The notes beneath the pieces were generated by a model that was not told the DNA's origin, searched no databases, and worked only from the letters and a program-made list of their open reading frames with translations. Made by a program: the position numbers and the translations under genes. This document shows, one piece after another, positions 23,026-34,386 of a DNA stretch of 64,000 bases. The DNA is from Aldrovandia affinis (Eukaryota; Chordata; Actinopteri; Notacanthiformes; Halosauridae). The stretch spans positions 1,758,501 to 1,822,500 of the forward strand of contig JAINUG010000179.1 of the NCBI GenBank assembly GCA_029706075.1, given 5' to 3'. Each line of letters opens with the position of its first letter. Position 1 is the first letter of the stretch.

Positions 23026-24766
23026 TACATTTCTTTACATGCAGTCCATTTATACAGCTGAAGCTGAATGTCCATTTTGGCTCCATGTGTAATGAAACTT
23101 TCTATTGCATTCAGGCCAAATTCATGAATTTAGTGGCCAATGAAGTGAACAAAGAATAATACTTATGATACAAAAAGGTACTTCCAGTTAATGGCACAAT
23201 AGTTTTTTTGTTTTTTTTACTGAAAAACTTGAAACACAACTTGAAGCACAAAAAGTTTCATAATGTATTCCAAGCAATATCCCCATGGTCACAAGTTCCA
23301 GGAACAGAATCCAACATATGGGGGTATATGTATATTAACATACATTTTGCAAAAACATCTATGCAGACATAGAGTGATCAACATGACCGAAACATAGTTC
23401 AAATCTATACAGTGAAATTAAGAGTGACATAGTAAATTACGCAGTTGACAATAACAGTAACAATGTGCAGCTTACTACACCATATGGAGGGTACATTGCA
23501 TAAGTGACACTACATACTTCATACTTCATACTCCACTACAACAGTGATTCAAGAATACACAGCTGTATCATTATGTAATGAGCGGTCAGAGGAGGCACAA
23601 CATTCTCTGGTTGTGAAATTCTCTACTCAATTCAAGTTAAAAATATGATAGTTCTGCCATAACCCTCATCAGATAAAAAAATATCATTTTGTAACTTTAT
23701 TATGTAGCTTTTTTGAGGCAGCACCTCAGCTTTATTTTTGAAGTGTGATTTCAAACGTTCAATTATCCTGAATACACACAAGCCATATTTATTTGCAGAA
23801 GAACCCCAGTTTGTCTTTATGTCTCCAGTCTCCAGCTACTTTAAGCCATATATTTCTAGCTGTTAGATGTTAATGCTTATACAATGACAGTGTCCTTTTA
23901 TGCAGAATTCATTGACATGAATATCAAGTAGAGGGGTATTTTGGTCAATGTTGCTCTCTTTGACGACAAATGCTGTAAAATCTTCCAGATATGCTTTTAT
24001 GCCACCAAACTCAATCAGGATTAGCATCACTATAAAGGGTTATGTATATTATAAATCCTATGTAGTTCTGAAAGAGAAATGAGTATGGCTTAGGCTTTTG
24101 AATTTTACTTCTATGGGATTTCTTCAAATGGCAATTGGCTCCAAGCCATTTGGCACCAATACTCAAAACAATTTACCCTGCACTTTAATCAAAAATTGGT
24201 TTCTCTCTAGATTAATACTGGAAGAGTTTTATTGGCCTTTATTTCATTATTGTCATAACATTTCTCTTTATATGGCTAAATTAGGGTTATTGGGCAGCCA
24301 AGTGCTATATTTCCCATGAAATCAAATGATTTGTCATTGCCTGGAAAGCAGTGACATGTCTTGGAAGCTTAATATTCATGCATAAAAGTGTTAATGGGCG
24401 TACACCACACCCCCTCTGCTGTTGTAAGACTAAAAAAACTACATTAGCCTACTGTTTTACACTTGTCTTTTTTTATTATTTAAACAAAGTGAAAGGACAA
24501 ACCATTGCATTGCTGTATTTATTTGTATTTGTATTTTGTTTTGGGGGTTTGCACATTAAGTTTTGAATGCACAAGTGTCATATAGCGGTATATTGGGTAT
24601 TTTTATTCGACTCCTACTTTAATATATTTGGTGAGTGACTCACTGAGCTCTTGTTGAATACTGTTTCTATATATTGCATGCATTTTGGGGCCAGTTGGGG
24701 GAATTCCTGACTTCCACTTGAATCTTTATACTGTCACCAGTGACTCTGACAGGGAATTGTGCACTG

Positions 24767-24998
24767 AGGGCCAGATTTACTAAGGTAGTCGCAGCGTTAT
24801 TTTGTTGCGACTATATATGCATGAACAGATCTAACTGTTCATCTAAAGGAAAGGTTGCGAAGTGACTTAACCCCCGCAAATTACATCCTAATAGAGATTT
24901 GACTGAATGCGACCGCTTAGTATATCCAACATAGATATTGCGACCTTGTGGCGACTGCTTTTGTGTTGGACAACTTTTGGACAACAAAGTCTGGCCCT
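24767..24998. mobile_element. Harbinger-like MITE (232 bp)
   Basis: Left tip AGGGCCAGATTTACTAAGG and right tip CAAAGTCTGGCCCT are inverted copies (first 11 bases match). Between them the pentamer GCGAC/GTCGC occurs many times in both orientations (about 24788-24960), like subterminal binding repeats of Harbinger-type elements. No coding capacity and no clear target duplication. Confidence 0.5.
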
Positions 24999-25980
24999 GG
25001 GTCTTTCAAATTCATTGCACAGGTTGGGCAGTGCCATATATCTGGTGCATTTTGTAGTGAGGTCTTTCATCATGAAAAAAATACCTTTTCTTCAGGAATT
25101 CCATCACTGGGGTTTTTATGAAAGTGACAAATACCATGGCAGATAGAATGCTCTTTCTCTCCACAGTAGAAATGAAATGTTGGAACATCACAGGCGTTAT
25201 ATCAAGTTTCCAACTTTTAGTGTGGAAGTTTAGTATGAATCAACGCTGTATTATTCAACGTGATTAAAAGCTGAATTTCGCCTTGTTCGGTGCAATTATC
25301 TGTCGATTGCGCAGTGTTCCGCTGCAGACGTGTTTGATTTCTTCGACCTTGCTGGGATTCAGAAGCTGAGGACAGAGGAGTTAGTCACGGATGAACAGCC
25401 TCTGCCTGTCCCTTGGGAGCGCTGGTATTCCAGCGGCACTGAGCAGATGCAGTGCGATTGGAGCTCCGTAGAGGGGTGGGTGCTAATGCATGGGCTAATA
25501 TCACACCAAGCTCAGGCACTCAAACACTGCCACTGTGGACATGTGTCTGTTAGCTAAGGGAGAGCACAGATAAAAATAATACATTTTCCAAAAATCTATA
25601 AATAAAGAGATCACCCTGTGAAAGGACTGTTGATATTGCTTAATTTTTTTACCCAGGAGACCTTAACACACCATGATGGGATACAGGTGTAAAGTACATT
25701 ACAATGTATAAATATAAATGAATTATAAAAGAACATTGTGTACATTTAGGAGCCAGGGGATAATTCATTTACAGTTTCTCGACAGACAATAGTTAGGGTA
25801 CAATCCGTAAAGAGATGTGTCCATATTAGGCAGCAGAAGGTGATGAGATGAAGATAAGAATTGGTTTCCTTGCCCTGGGGGTGATGGATGGTCCCAGCCC
25901 TTGTCCTATGAGCCCCAGGTGATAAGGATCCTCCCCATTGGCCCCATTGATGGATCCTGACCAATGGTTGTCTCTCTAAG

Positions 25981-26090
25981 GTGGGCAGCATCAGCGAGGA
26001 CGAGGAATGGAGGGTCCTGTACGAGAAGGAGAACGAGCCGGATGCCCAGGTGCTGGAGATCCCCAACCTCACGCCATTCACTCACTACAG
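25981..26090 (+). CDS. sdk2: sdk2 exon 8: FN3-5, middle
   Basis: Encodes VGSISEDEEWRVLYEKENEP and DAQVLEIPNLTPFTHY(R). EEW-LYE-ENEPDAQ-LEIPNLTP matches SDK2 better than SDK1. Acceptor TCTCTCTAAG. The only frame-consistent end is CAG|GCAAGT, a GC donor, giving a split Arg codon (AG|G) that exon 9 completes (phase 2). Confidence 0.94.
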
Positions 26091-26864
26091 GCAAGTGGCT
26101 ACATCCAGGATTACCTTCCATTCCCTTCTTCTTGCTCACTCTGTGATTAAGCAGGCTTAATAATCTCAGTAAATTGATGACTCACAGAGAAGAAGCAAAA
26201 ATGTTACTAAGATGATCAAGTTTGCACAGTTGCCCATTTCTTTAGTGGCTAGGAGGTAGAGGCACAATACTACTGTAAGGGTCTGTGAAAGAGTGTAACC
26301 CTGATGGTGTACCCACAGGTCATGATGCGATTTGACAGTAGTAATTGCTTGCATGCAGTGTATTTCCAGGACAGTACTTGTCATTGATTATGTCCTTGTG
26401 TAGAAGTAATAATAAAAAACAAAGACAGTTTTCCATTGTCTGTTGAGCTTGGCATTTGCCTTTTATCAGATGAGATCTTCCCATACGGGATTCGCTTTTA
26501 TCAGATTACATCTTCCCATACGAGATTCACTTTTGTCCGATTAGATCTTCCTATACGAGATTCACTTTTAGCAGATTAGATTTTCCCATAGGAGATTCAC
26601 TTTTATCAGATTAAATCTTCCCATACGAGATTCACTTTTAGCAGATTAAATCTTCCCATACGAGATTCACTTTAAAGATTTTACTTGAATATTGTATGCA
26701 TGCATGTATTGTGCAATCACTTTAATGCAAACACTCAAATCAAATCTAATACACACAACATCATTTTCAGATAAAATCTAATTTGGTTTGAGCCCCACAC
26801 AATTTTATTGTCATTCACAAGATTGAACACGGCTCTGTTGGGCTGCATGTCTGTTTGTGTGCAG
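26091..26864 (+). other. GC-AG intron, window exons 8-9
   Basis: The intron begins GCAAGT instead of GTAAGT and ends TTTGTGTGCAG. CAG|GCAAGT is the textbook strong context for a GC donor. No GT lies within a few bases that would keep the frame THYRFRMRQ. Inside is a 35-bp tandem repeat (26461-26674). Confidence 0.85.
26461..26674 (+). repeat. 35-bp tandem repeat, 6 copies
   Basis: Units of TTTTATCAGATTAAATCTTC + CCATACGAGATTCAC repeat every 35 bases with few changes, ending about 190 bases before exon 9. Confidence 0.9.
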
Positions 26865-27015
26865 GTTCCGGATGCGGCAACTGAACATTGTGGGCTCCAG
26901 CCCTGTGAGCCAGCCCTCCCGTGTGATCCAGACCCTGCAGGCCCCCCCAGACATGCCCCCCAGCAGTGTGACCGTGCGTACAGCCAGCGAGACCAGTTTA
27001 TGGATGCGATGGGTG
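26865..27015 (+). CDS. sdk2: sdk2 exon 9: end of FN3-5 and start of FN3-6
   Basis: Encodes (R)[39 protein letters not shown] and [11 protein letters not shown]. The first part is the F-G strands of FN3-5, then the APPD linker and A-B strands of FN3-6. This is the only visible domain border not marked by an intron, as in other sidekick genes. Donor GTG|GTGAGG, phase 0. Confidence 0.96.
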
Positions 27016-27035
27016 GTGAGGAAACAATCAAGACT

Positions 27036-27755
27036 TCATGATCTCTACACACCATTGTCTTAAGCTGAGCCCAACGCACCACAATCTTAAACTCGGCCCA
27101 AAACACCAGGATTTAATGTTTGGCCTTACACACTAGTCTCAAACCCAAAATACCATGATCTCAACACACCACAATCTCAGACTTCTTCCAAAACACCAGG
27201 ATCTAAGCTTCGGCTTACTACTCCTACTAATAATAATAATATTGGATTGCATTTTTTCATCTCATGATCTCCAAGCAATTTACAGTGAAAGGAGGAAACT
27301 CACCTCAACCACCACCTGGATGATGCATGGCAGCCATTGTGTGCCAGAACGCACACCACACATCAGCTGAGGTAGAGAGGAAGGGAATTATCGAGCCAAT
27401 TAAACTGGTTGATGATTAGGCAGCAGATTGAAAGAGCCATGTTTGGAATTGTGCCAGAACACCGGGAACTCTCTAGTCTTTGTGATAAGTGCCATGGGAT
27501 CTTTAATGGCCACAGTGAGTCAAGCACCTCAGTTTAACATCTCATCTGAAAGATGGTGTCTCCTACAGCACAATGTGCCGGGTGCTGCACAAGGGTTTTG
27601 GAGGGAAGATCACCCCCTACTGGCTCACCAACACTTTTGACAGGATCAGGATACATGGTGGTATGGCTGCTACACTATGGTCTCAAATTCGGCCCAAAAC
27701 ACCATGATCTCAACCTGAGCCCAACACACCATGATTCTAAACTCGGCCTAACATC
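27036..27755 (+). repeat. degenerate minisatellite interrupted by an insertion
   Basis: Units like CTCGGCCCAAAACACCATGA + TCTCAAC(C)TGAGCCCAACAC repeat from about 27036 to 27211 and resume at about 27675-27755. The gap between the two halves is a separate dispersed repeat. Confidence 0.75.
27212..27670. mobile_element. dispersed repeat inserted in the minisatellite, family uncertain
   Basis: Contains GCCATGGGATCTTTAATGGC and CTCAGTTTAACATCTCATCT, phrases I know as a widespread animal dispersed repeat (GGGATCTTTAATGACCACAG...). No coding frame with family similarity. It splits the flanking tandem repeat, so it arrived later. Class not determined. Confidence 0.5.
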
Positions 27756-28812
27756 TATCATCAGAAAATAGATCAACAATGTGCATAACTGTGCTCCTCT
27801 CCAGCCCCTGCCACCCGTGTAGTAAAGAGATATGTGATGTTATACTGATTATTTGTGGTGAATACCAGAATTTGCTTTTTATTTTTAGATAAAAGTTAAC
27901 TATGAAGAGTAGCCTTGAATTTCAGAGGTGCATTGCCTAACAAAGTCTTCATCCAGCAAATAATGTATGAGATTAGTTTGCTGCCTCTCTGAGACAATGA
28001 TAAATTGAAAGGGTAATGTCACCACACAGAGCTTTGTTTTATCCGACTGTTATGTTGTCTGGATAGCAATGGAGTGCATTTGAAGAGGAGCGCTGAAATG
28101 AGAACTCACATTTTTTTCTGTGTTCAGCCAAATCAAGCTAAATTATTCAATATGTCCTTTTGTATAACAATTTATTATTAATATTTATATTAAGGGGGTG
28201 CCATGCAAACAGCTGATACTACAAGATATGCTTCAAAGAAACCATTGCATACAGCTATCACTCTTCATTTCGTTATAAAATGTCATTATAATGCACAGTA
28301 CATTGAATAGAAAGCTATTGATTTCCACGTGAAATAAAGAACGCTGATGTGATGTAGTCTTTGCTGAAATTGAATTCCTTGATTTGAAGCCCCCTTACAA
28401 TGGAAATGAACAGCACAATGAACTGCTGCTGTTCTGACAGTTTGAAAACATCTCATTTTTGGACCACGGCCAGACGGGTTAGGTAAACCTAGCTTGCTCT
28501 GAGATGAAGGACTAGAAAGTGCATTTGTTGGCTTTATTCACAGCAGAGGAAAATCATTCACTTAAAAATGAAGGGAGAAGTAAAGAATGTTGAAGATTCA
28601 CATCACTTCAATTACTGACACTTGTCCGGATAAGTCAAGTATGATTTTTCTTTTTTGCCAGTTGAAATGTCAAACTTTGAATATAGTCTCTAGTTATTGC
28701 TCCTTGGTCCCACAGGCAGCGAATGCATACTACAGTTAAAGCAGTCGCCAGGGTTGAAGGGTGTGGTATGAATAGAGGTCTGATGATGGCTCCACTGTGC
28801 TGTCCCATCCAG

Positions 28813-29050
28813 CCATTACCTGACACGGAGTACAACGGGAACCCGGAGACCGTGGGCTACCGGATACAACTGTGGCGAGCAGAGCGGCAGGACGAGCCAC
28901 AGGTCCTCCTGGTGAGCGACCGGCTGGAGAGGGAGATGACACTGGAGGCCCTGGAAGAGTGGACCGAGTACCTGCTACAGATCCAGGCCTTCAACTCCAT
29001 CGGCCCTGGGCCCTGGAGTGAGACCGTGAAGGGGCGCACACGAGAGTCAG
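28813..29050 (+). CDS. sdk2: sdk2 exon 10: rest of FN3-6
   Basis: Encodes [20 protein letters not shown] through [16 protein letters not shown]. Conserved sidekick blocks: [28 protein letters not shown] and GPWSE-V-GRTRES. Acceptor CATCCAG, donor TCAG|GTAGCA. Starts phase 0, ends phase 1. A CA repeat starts about 26 bases into the following intron. Confidence 0.97.
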
Positions 29051-29075
29051 GTAGCAGGCACAGATACTCGCGCGC

Positions 29076-29106
29076 ACACACACACACATACACACACACA
29101 CACACG
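29076..29106 (+). repeat. (CA)n microsatellite
   Basis: Short CA run with TA and CG interruptions, just downstream of exon 10. Confidence 0.85.
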
Positions 29107-30386
29107 CACATAGACATTCACAAGCAAGGAGGACACACACTCTTGTGCACACATTGCCCCCGTGGCTCTCATATTGTGGGTTTGGGCCTTTACAGCAAGA
29201 GCATTCCTTTACTGTTTTCACCACCCAGGCAGGAAAGGCTTATCTAGCCTGTTATTGAGAATAAGTCACAGCACAGATATATGGACTTGTGGGTTTCAAA
29301 AGGTTCTCAGTTATGGTCGACTTCAGATAGCTTCTGTTCTGCTCACTTTCTCTGTCACTCCTCATCTCTCACTCTCACAAACCCTCTGTTGTTTCCTGTC
29401 TGTGCATTTCACACTCTCTCTCTCCTCTCACTCTCTCCCACTCTGCCTCTTTCCCCCCCTCCCTACCTTTGCATCAACATAACTTGCTGCAGCATAACTC
29501 TGTGCCTCTTCATGGCATCTTTATGACTGTATCAACTGCTACTACTTATAATATACATAAAAAATGAATAAAAAAATAAAATTTAAAAAAGTGCTGAATG
29601 TAGTAATGGCACACAAGAGCAGAAGTAGAAATCCTTGAAATCTGTGTGAGGTATGTTGTGGTGAGTGAAATTGGAGGAAACAGGGACCTTGAAACAAATC
29701 CCATTTGAGATGTCATAAAGCTCATAGAAACAGCATTGCTTTGTTTGTTTCAAGGTGGCATCAATTGGTGACCTAAAGTGCAGCAGCCAATTTCCTGCCT
29801 TTGAATGTTGTTTACTCCTCTCATGGATAATTGTCTTTGTCTTTACATTCACTTGAATATTGAACCCCTTGTGTCTTAATTAAATATTCCATCAGAAAGC
29901 CACAGACAGAGGAAGCCCTGCTGTTCAACTGTGTATAGGCTTGTAGGCTTGTAATCACATCCAGAGACTCTGCTCTGATGGTTGATTCGAAGGCGTACAA
30001 ATTTGAACAGAATGGATAAAAGCCCCCTGTCAAAAACCTATTTCAGCATCTATTGTCTAAATTAAATGTGCTGTGCTTTGTGTAACAAGTGTAAAACTGA
30101 AAACTGTCGCGTTGTTTTCAAGTTTTAAACAATGTGTTCGGCTGAAAAAAATAATAAGGGCGATGTCCTGATGCAAACGGCCTTTGCCAATAGTAATAAT
30201 AAAAAATCATTTTGAATGAATAAAAATGAAGGATTTTAATTCATTAAAAAATGAATAGAATGTTTTTGAAGTATTGCAAATTAATCTTCAAACGAAGGAC
30301 AAACCATATTTCAGATAGAAGGCCAATTATTGGACCATACTATTATTATTTGACCATGACACTGTTTAAAATGATCTTATATAGAA

Positions 30387-30615
30387 GGGCCTCCCGGTGG
30401 TCTAGTGGTTACAACGTTCGATGTTGTCCACTGCGACCAGGGTTTGACTCCACCGGAGTTACAGTCGACGGCTTGGCGAGTGCCGTCTCGGAGGAGACAA
30501 TACTTCAACTTTGTCACTGCCGGTCACAGGGCCACGGCAGCGTACTCACAATATGAGGGGGGGATTGACATGAAAAATAGAGGGCGTAATTTGCTATTAA
30601 ATTGGGAGAAAATTG
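30387..30615 (+). mobile_element. tRNA-derived SINE, same family as 2800-3088
   Basis: Starts GGGCCTCCCGGTGGTCTAGT; A-box TGGTCTAGTGGTT at 30398-30410, B-box GGTTTGACTCC at 30441-30451. The body shares GGCTTGGCGAGTGCCGTCTC and GGAGGAGACAATACTTC with the copy at 2800. Ends TAAATTGGGAGAAAATTG. It abuts the Gypsy LTR fragment at 30625. Confidence 0.82.
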
Positions 30616-30769
30616 TAGAAAATTGTATGTTCCAAAGTCGCAGGCACATCCAGGTTCTCATCCAATTCTGTTCAGAAATACTTGGGTTATCCAGTCGGTC
30701 TTCCCTCTTCCTCAGCTCCGACCAGTAGGGAAAGATGGTCTGGCACAACAGTGCATCTCTCCTGGACAG

Positions 30770-31740
30770 GGCGTCGGCATTCCCATGAGCCACACCCAAC
30801 CTGTGTAGAACAGAAAAACTGTCTATTAGTAGGGTGTAATGTCATCCCAATAAATAATATTTAAGCGTTTCCAGTGTCCATTTTGTTGCTAAACATTATT
30901 TTTCGACCGTAGAATATTTTTGTTCCAGCGGTAACAGTTTCCGACTAATGTATAACATAGGGTACTCCTCGCCCTCTTGTAACTGCGGTAGGACAGCACC
31001 CAGCCCAGTCTCCAATGCATCAGTTTGCACTATTAGCGGTTTTGCAAAATCTGGCGTCAACAGCACAGGACCTGAACATTGTATCATTTTTAGGTCTTGA
31101 AACGCTTTCTCTGTCTTGTTCGTTCACTCCACCCAGTCTGGCAGCCAGCTCTTTGTCAGATCTGTCAGGGGGCTGGCTAGTGAGGCAAAGTTTTTGGGAA
31201 ACGGCAGTTTTTTGTATTGGAATAATGCGTCTGTGGTGGTGAAAGCAGTTTTCTCCCAGTCCTCAGATGCTATGGGCACCTGCCAATATCCCTTAGTTAA
31301 ATCAAGCATACTAATGAACCTAGCAGTTCCGAGTCTGTCTATCAGTTCATCAATTCTCGGCATCGGATATGCATCAAATTGTGAGATTTAATTTAGTTTC
31401 CAGAAGTTGTTACAAAACCTGAAGGTGCCATCGGGTTTTGGAATCAGTACTATTGGACTGCACCATGCACTGGGGACTCTTCAATTATTCCGGCATTAAG
31501 CATATTTTGTACCTCCGTTCAGTTTGCTTCCCTTCTTGCCTCTGGAATGCGGTAGGGTCGCAACGGTGGGGTTTTTATGTGATGTTCGATGAGGTTTGTG
31601 TTTCCTGGTTCCAGGGAAAACACGTCCTCATTACTGTCCACCAGCTCTCGCAGGTCTTGCCTCTGAGCCGGGCTCAGCTGGTCCCCCACCGGCACCGTCT
31701 GTAGGCGGGATCTCTGAAACAGATTTCTGAGGCACAATCA
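30770..31740 (-). pseudogene. Gypsy reverse transcriptase / RNase H remnant
   Basis: ORF 31737-31519 has LSPAQRQDLRELVDSNEDVF and the linker TPPLRPYRIPEARR before RT. A shifted frame near 31460-31385 gives PKPDGTFRFCNNFWKLN; ORF 31363-31124 has DRLGTARFISMLDLTKGYWQ (motif A, first catalytic Asp). That ORF then jumps from KKLPF straight to NFASLASPLTDLTK, so the block with the YxDD motif is deleted. ORF 31087-30896 is RNase H-like (VQTDALETGLGAVLPQ), and HGNADALSRRDAL at about 30798-30760 is the usual end of that domain. Confidence 0.85.
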
Positions 31741-31749
31741 TATACAAAA

Positions 31750-32270
31750 CCTCACGGGAGTTCCACCGTTTTTAATAAATGTATATGATATAACTGTGTT
31801 GTATTGTGACGATCCGGCTGTCTTACCCTGTAGTTTACTTCTCCCACTTTTTCAATTACCCCATAGGGACCGTGCTATTTAGCCACCTTGTCCCCTGTTA
31901 GGAACTCCCTTGGCTGCGCTCCTTGGTTGTACACCCGTGCTTGTGCATTCTGAGCCTCCTGCATGTGCTCCCTCACAAAAATAAAATATGGGTATGAGCT
32001 AACTGTAGAGCAGATGGTATGAAAGTTTGGGGCATCAGTAACAGTTTGAGATATTTATCATTCTTTTCAACACTTGATACAACAATTTGTTCTTTATAGC
32101 GAAGTGTGGTTATCTAATCTGACTCACCCCCTCGATGAGTTCCCAAACCACAACTGCCACCTGATGGAGAGCGCTGACCAGGTTGGGGTCTTCTAACTGG
32201 GGGGTTCCAAATCAGCCTGATAAGAAAGAGGTCGCGAACTCCCCTTCTTTTTCCATCGGAAACATGTCCG
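31750..32270 (-). pseudogene. Gypsy integrase remnant, core deleted
   Basis: From 32258 the frame reads QLEDPNLVSALHQVAVV, then PHFAIKNKLLYQVLKR and (shifted) PQTFIPSALQLAHTH, the region up to the start of the zinc-binding domain. It then continues VREHMQEAQNAQARVYNQGA and, past one stop, HGPYGVIEKVGEVNYRVRQP and LYHIHLLK, the GPY module of Ty3/Gypsy integrases. The catalytic core between them is missing. The segment lies 5' of reverse transcriptase. Confidence 0.8.
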
Positions 32271-32559
32271 CTAAATTTAATTCATCATTTCTCAGCTGTT
32301 CCTCTCCCGGTTCACCTTCAGAGAAGGGCTCCGTTGAAGCTTTCAGATCCACTTCCTGGTATCCACACATTTTTCCTTCCACTTCGCTGGGGGCTTTTCC
32401 ATGTGTTCTTAAACACTCTTTTCTCTTTTCCTCCCGACATGCTGGACCACAGTCAGGTGAACATTGGAAAAACATCCAGGTCAGCTCGTCCTACGTTTTG
32501 CCCCTTCGTGGTCTGCAGATTTAAGATTCCTTTGTTACATGTATCACATGTATACATGT

Positions 32560-33530
32560 AATGGACAAGGTCTCCATCCGGGACTGGGCTTGTGCGTATT
32601 CCGACCGCATCAAGGTCACCGTACTACTGGAGTCCAGTAGCGCCATGGTGTCTTTCCCCGTTGGCCTTCACTGGGGTGACAGGGCAGGGGCTGCTCTCAT
32701 GTGCCCAGCAGGATGTCACTGGCAGAGGCCGTTTGCATCAGGACATCGCGATTAGGGCAGCTCCATGATATGTGACCTTGTTCACCATAATCAAAACATT
32801 TTCTGCTGTCAACATTCAAAAATGGTCACCGTCTTGGAAAAGTATGGACCATTTTTCCTCCATCCTTGGCCAGGCTCCAGGTCGCTTCATCCATCTTTTT
32901 CCATTCTTTTGGTCGGGTGTTAGTTTCCGGTTTACAGGGCAAGCAAGACCTCCAATGCCACCTGGTGACCCTCCACCAATTCCACGAGCTGGTCGGCACT
33001 TTGTGGATTAGCTTGACTGGCTAACTTCTTTGCATAAAAGGGTAGGGAGCGCAGAAATGTATCAATGATAATCCTTTCTATGGGGTTTGTATTTAGCGGG
33101 TCAGCAGTTAACCATCTCTTAGTCTGAATAAATCTGACATCTGGGCCCGTGGCGATCCTGTCGCATCATAACACCAGTCATGGAACCTCTGCGCCCGGTG
33201 GATTAGTGTGTATCCATAGCATCTCATGATCTCCTTCTTCAGCGCTTCATAATGGTTTGCCTGTTCCGGGGTCAGATCCTAGTGTCCTTTTTGGACTATA
33301 CCTGACAGAAACGGAGCGATCAGGCTGACTGTTCCAGTGGCCAATTCTCCCGGATCGCCATTCTTTCAGTTTGTAGGTATGCTTTGATGTCATCCGCCTC
33401 TGTCAGGAACAGGCTTGGGTTTGGGGCGGGATGACATGGCTAGCCTGGTCCCGGTTGCGTCAGCTGGTTGAGCTCAGCTCTCATCAGGGTGGTCTGCTGA
33501 CAATGCTTTTACATTAGCTCCTGATGCTTT
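32560..33530 (-). pseudogene. Gypsy gag (SCAN-like capsid, zinc knuckle) and protease remnant
   Basis: Capsid-like text EALKKEIMRCYGYTLIHRAQ, RFHDW, RAQMSDLFRL and, shifted, NPIERIIIDTFLRSLPFYAK and NPQSADQLVELVEGH resembles the SCAN fold, which is known to derive from this Gypsy group. The zinc knuckle reads CFDYGEQGHISWSC, where the second Cys of CX2CX4HX4C is Tyr. The protease active site reads ALLDSSSTVTL, with Ser in place of the usual Gly of DSG. Several stops and frameshifts. Confidence 0.78.
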
Positions 33531-33532
33531 AT

Positions 33533-33937
33533 TGTGGAAAAACTCACAGGGAGGGAGAGGGAAAAAATAAGCCAAACTATAACAAGTCCATAATCCGTAT
33601 TTATGGTCATGTTTTATATTCCAAAGTCGCAGGCAAATTCAGGTTTTCATCCAATTCCGTTCAGTTATCCAGTCGGTCCAGGTCATACACAAAAATCCAA
33701 AACATCCACATTTCTCTCACTACTCCCAACACTCACCATGCTTTTCCCAAATGGTACTTCGCAACTTGACTATGGTAAGGCTTCCCGTTTTATTCTCGAG
33801 CCTTCAGCTGTTAAAGGGCTCCCGGTGCGTCGTATTTCCCCTGGACCTCCAAATATGGTCTGGGGCTGGAGCCAGCATGTCGGTATATACCTCCCATCCA
33901 TCACTACTCCCCGCACCTCCCCTGGTCGACTGCCACA
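33533..33937 (-). repeat. Gypsy 5' LTR
   Basis: On the minus strand starts TGTGGCAGTCGACCAGGGGA (33937) and ends near TTTTTCCACA (33533), giving TG...CA ends. The segment 33612-33680 is repeated at 30625-30703 (both contain TTCCAAAGTCGCAGGC and ATCCAGTCGGTC), identifying the second, truncated LTR. The inner boundary is inferred from the CCACA tip and is less certain. Confidence 0.65.
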
Positions 33938-34386
33938 GTATTTTCTGCATTTAAGTCAATAAAGAGAATTAAACTCTTAGGGCTCTCTTTGGTAGCCATG
34001 ATGCAACGTGATCAGAATACAGGTAAAAACATAATATCAAATATAAGAATAGTAATAACAGATAATACAACACATAAGACAGACAGAGACTGGAACAATC
34101 AAATACACTTTACATTCATATAAAACATGTACAACTTTTGGTGAGTTTGTATGATAAATAGTTTTGAAATGGCTCAACCATACCAGATACTGTATAAATG
34201 CAGTGTTTTGAAAGTTATTCCAAATATGGGGCACATTAAAATGGAAAGCTTTCTTGCTAAAATCTGTCGAGGAGAATGGAATAGAACAACCAAATCTTCA
34301 GTACGAGTGCTGTAGAGATGAGATGTATGGAGGTCATTTATGTGAAAGGGCATTGTAAATGAATAGTAAAATATGCTGTTTTCTTC

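Larger units (their letters stand above)
22066..25980. other. intron, window exons 7-8
   Basis: 3.9 kb. Contains a palindromic MITE (22273-22450), a 48-bp tandem repeat (22449-22665), a short L2 tail (22972-23025) and a Harbinger-like MITE (24767-24998). The part 23030-24760 is AT-rich and unassigned, as is 25000-25980. Confidence 0.72.
27016..28812. other. intron, window exons 9-10
   Basis: 1.8 kb. The first 740 bases are a tandem-repeat block split by a dispersed repeat (next two entries). The part 27760-28812 shows nothing assignable. Confidence 0.7.
30625..33937 (-). mobile_element. Ty3/Gypsy retrotransposon remnant, Gmr1-like gene order
   Basis: Read on the minus strand the recognisable parts come in this order: LTR (33937-33533), SCAN-like capsid (about 33260-32940), zinc knuckle (about 32810-32765), aspartic protease (about 32655-32590), integrase N-terminal region (about 32270-32060), integrase C-terminal GPY module (about 31985-31750), reverse transcriptase (31737-31124), RNase H (about 31100-30770), LTR fragment (30703-30625). 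Integrase lies before reverse transcriptase, the order known for the Gmr1-like group. It has many stops and frame breaks, and deletions remove the integrase core and the RT catalytic block. Inactive. Confidence 0.85.

Noticed and set aside
28723-29247. 174-codon ORF taken as a gene
   Set aside because: It is exon 10 extended into both introns by chance; the sidekick similarity starts exactly at the acceptor and ends at the donor.
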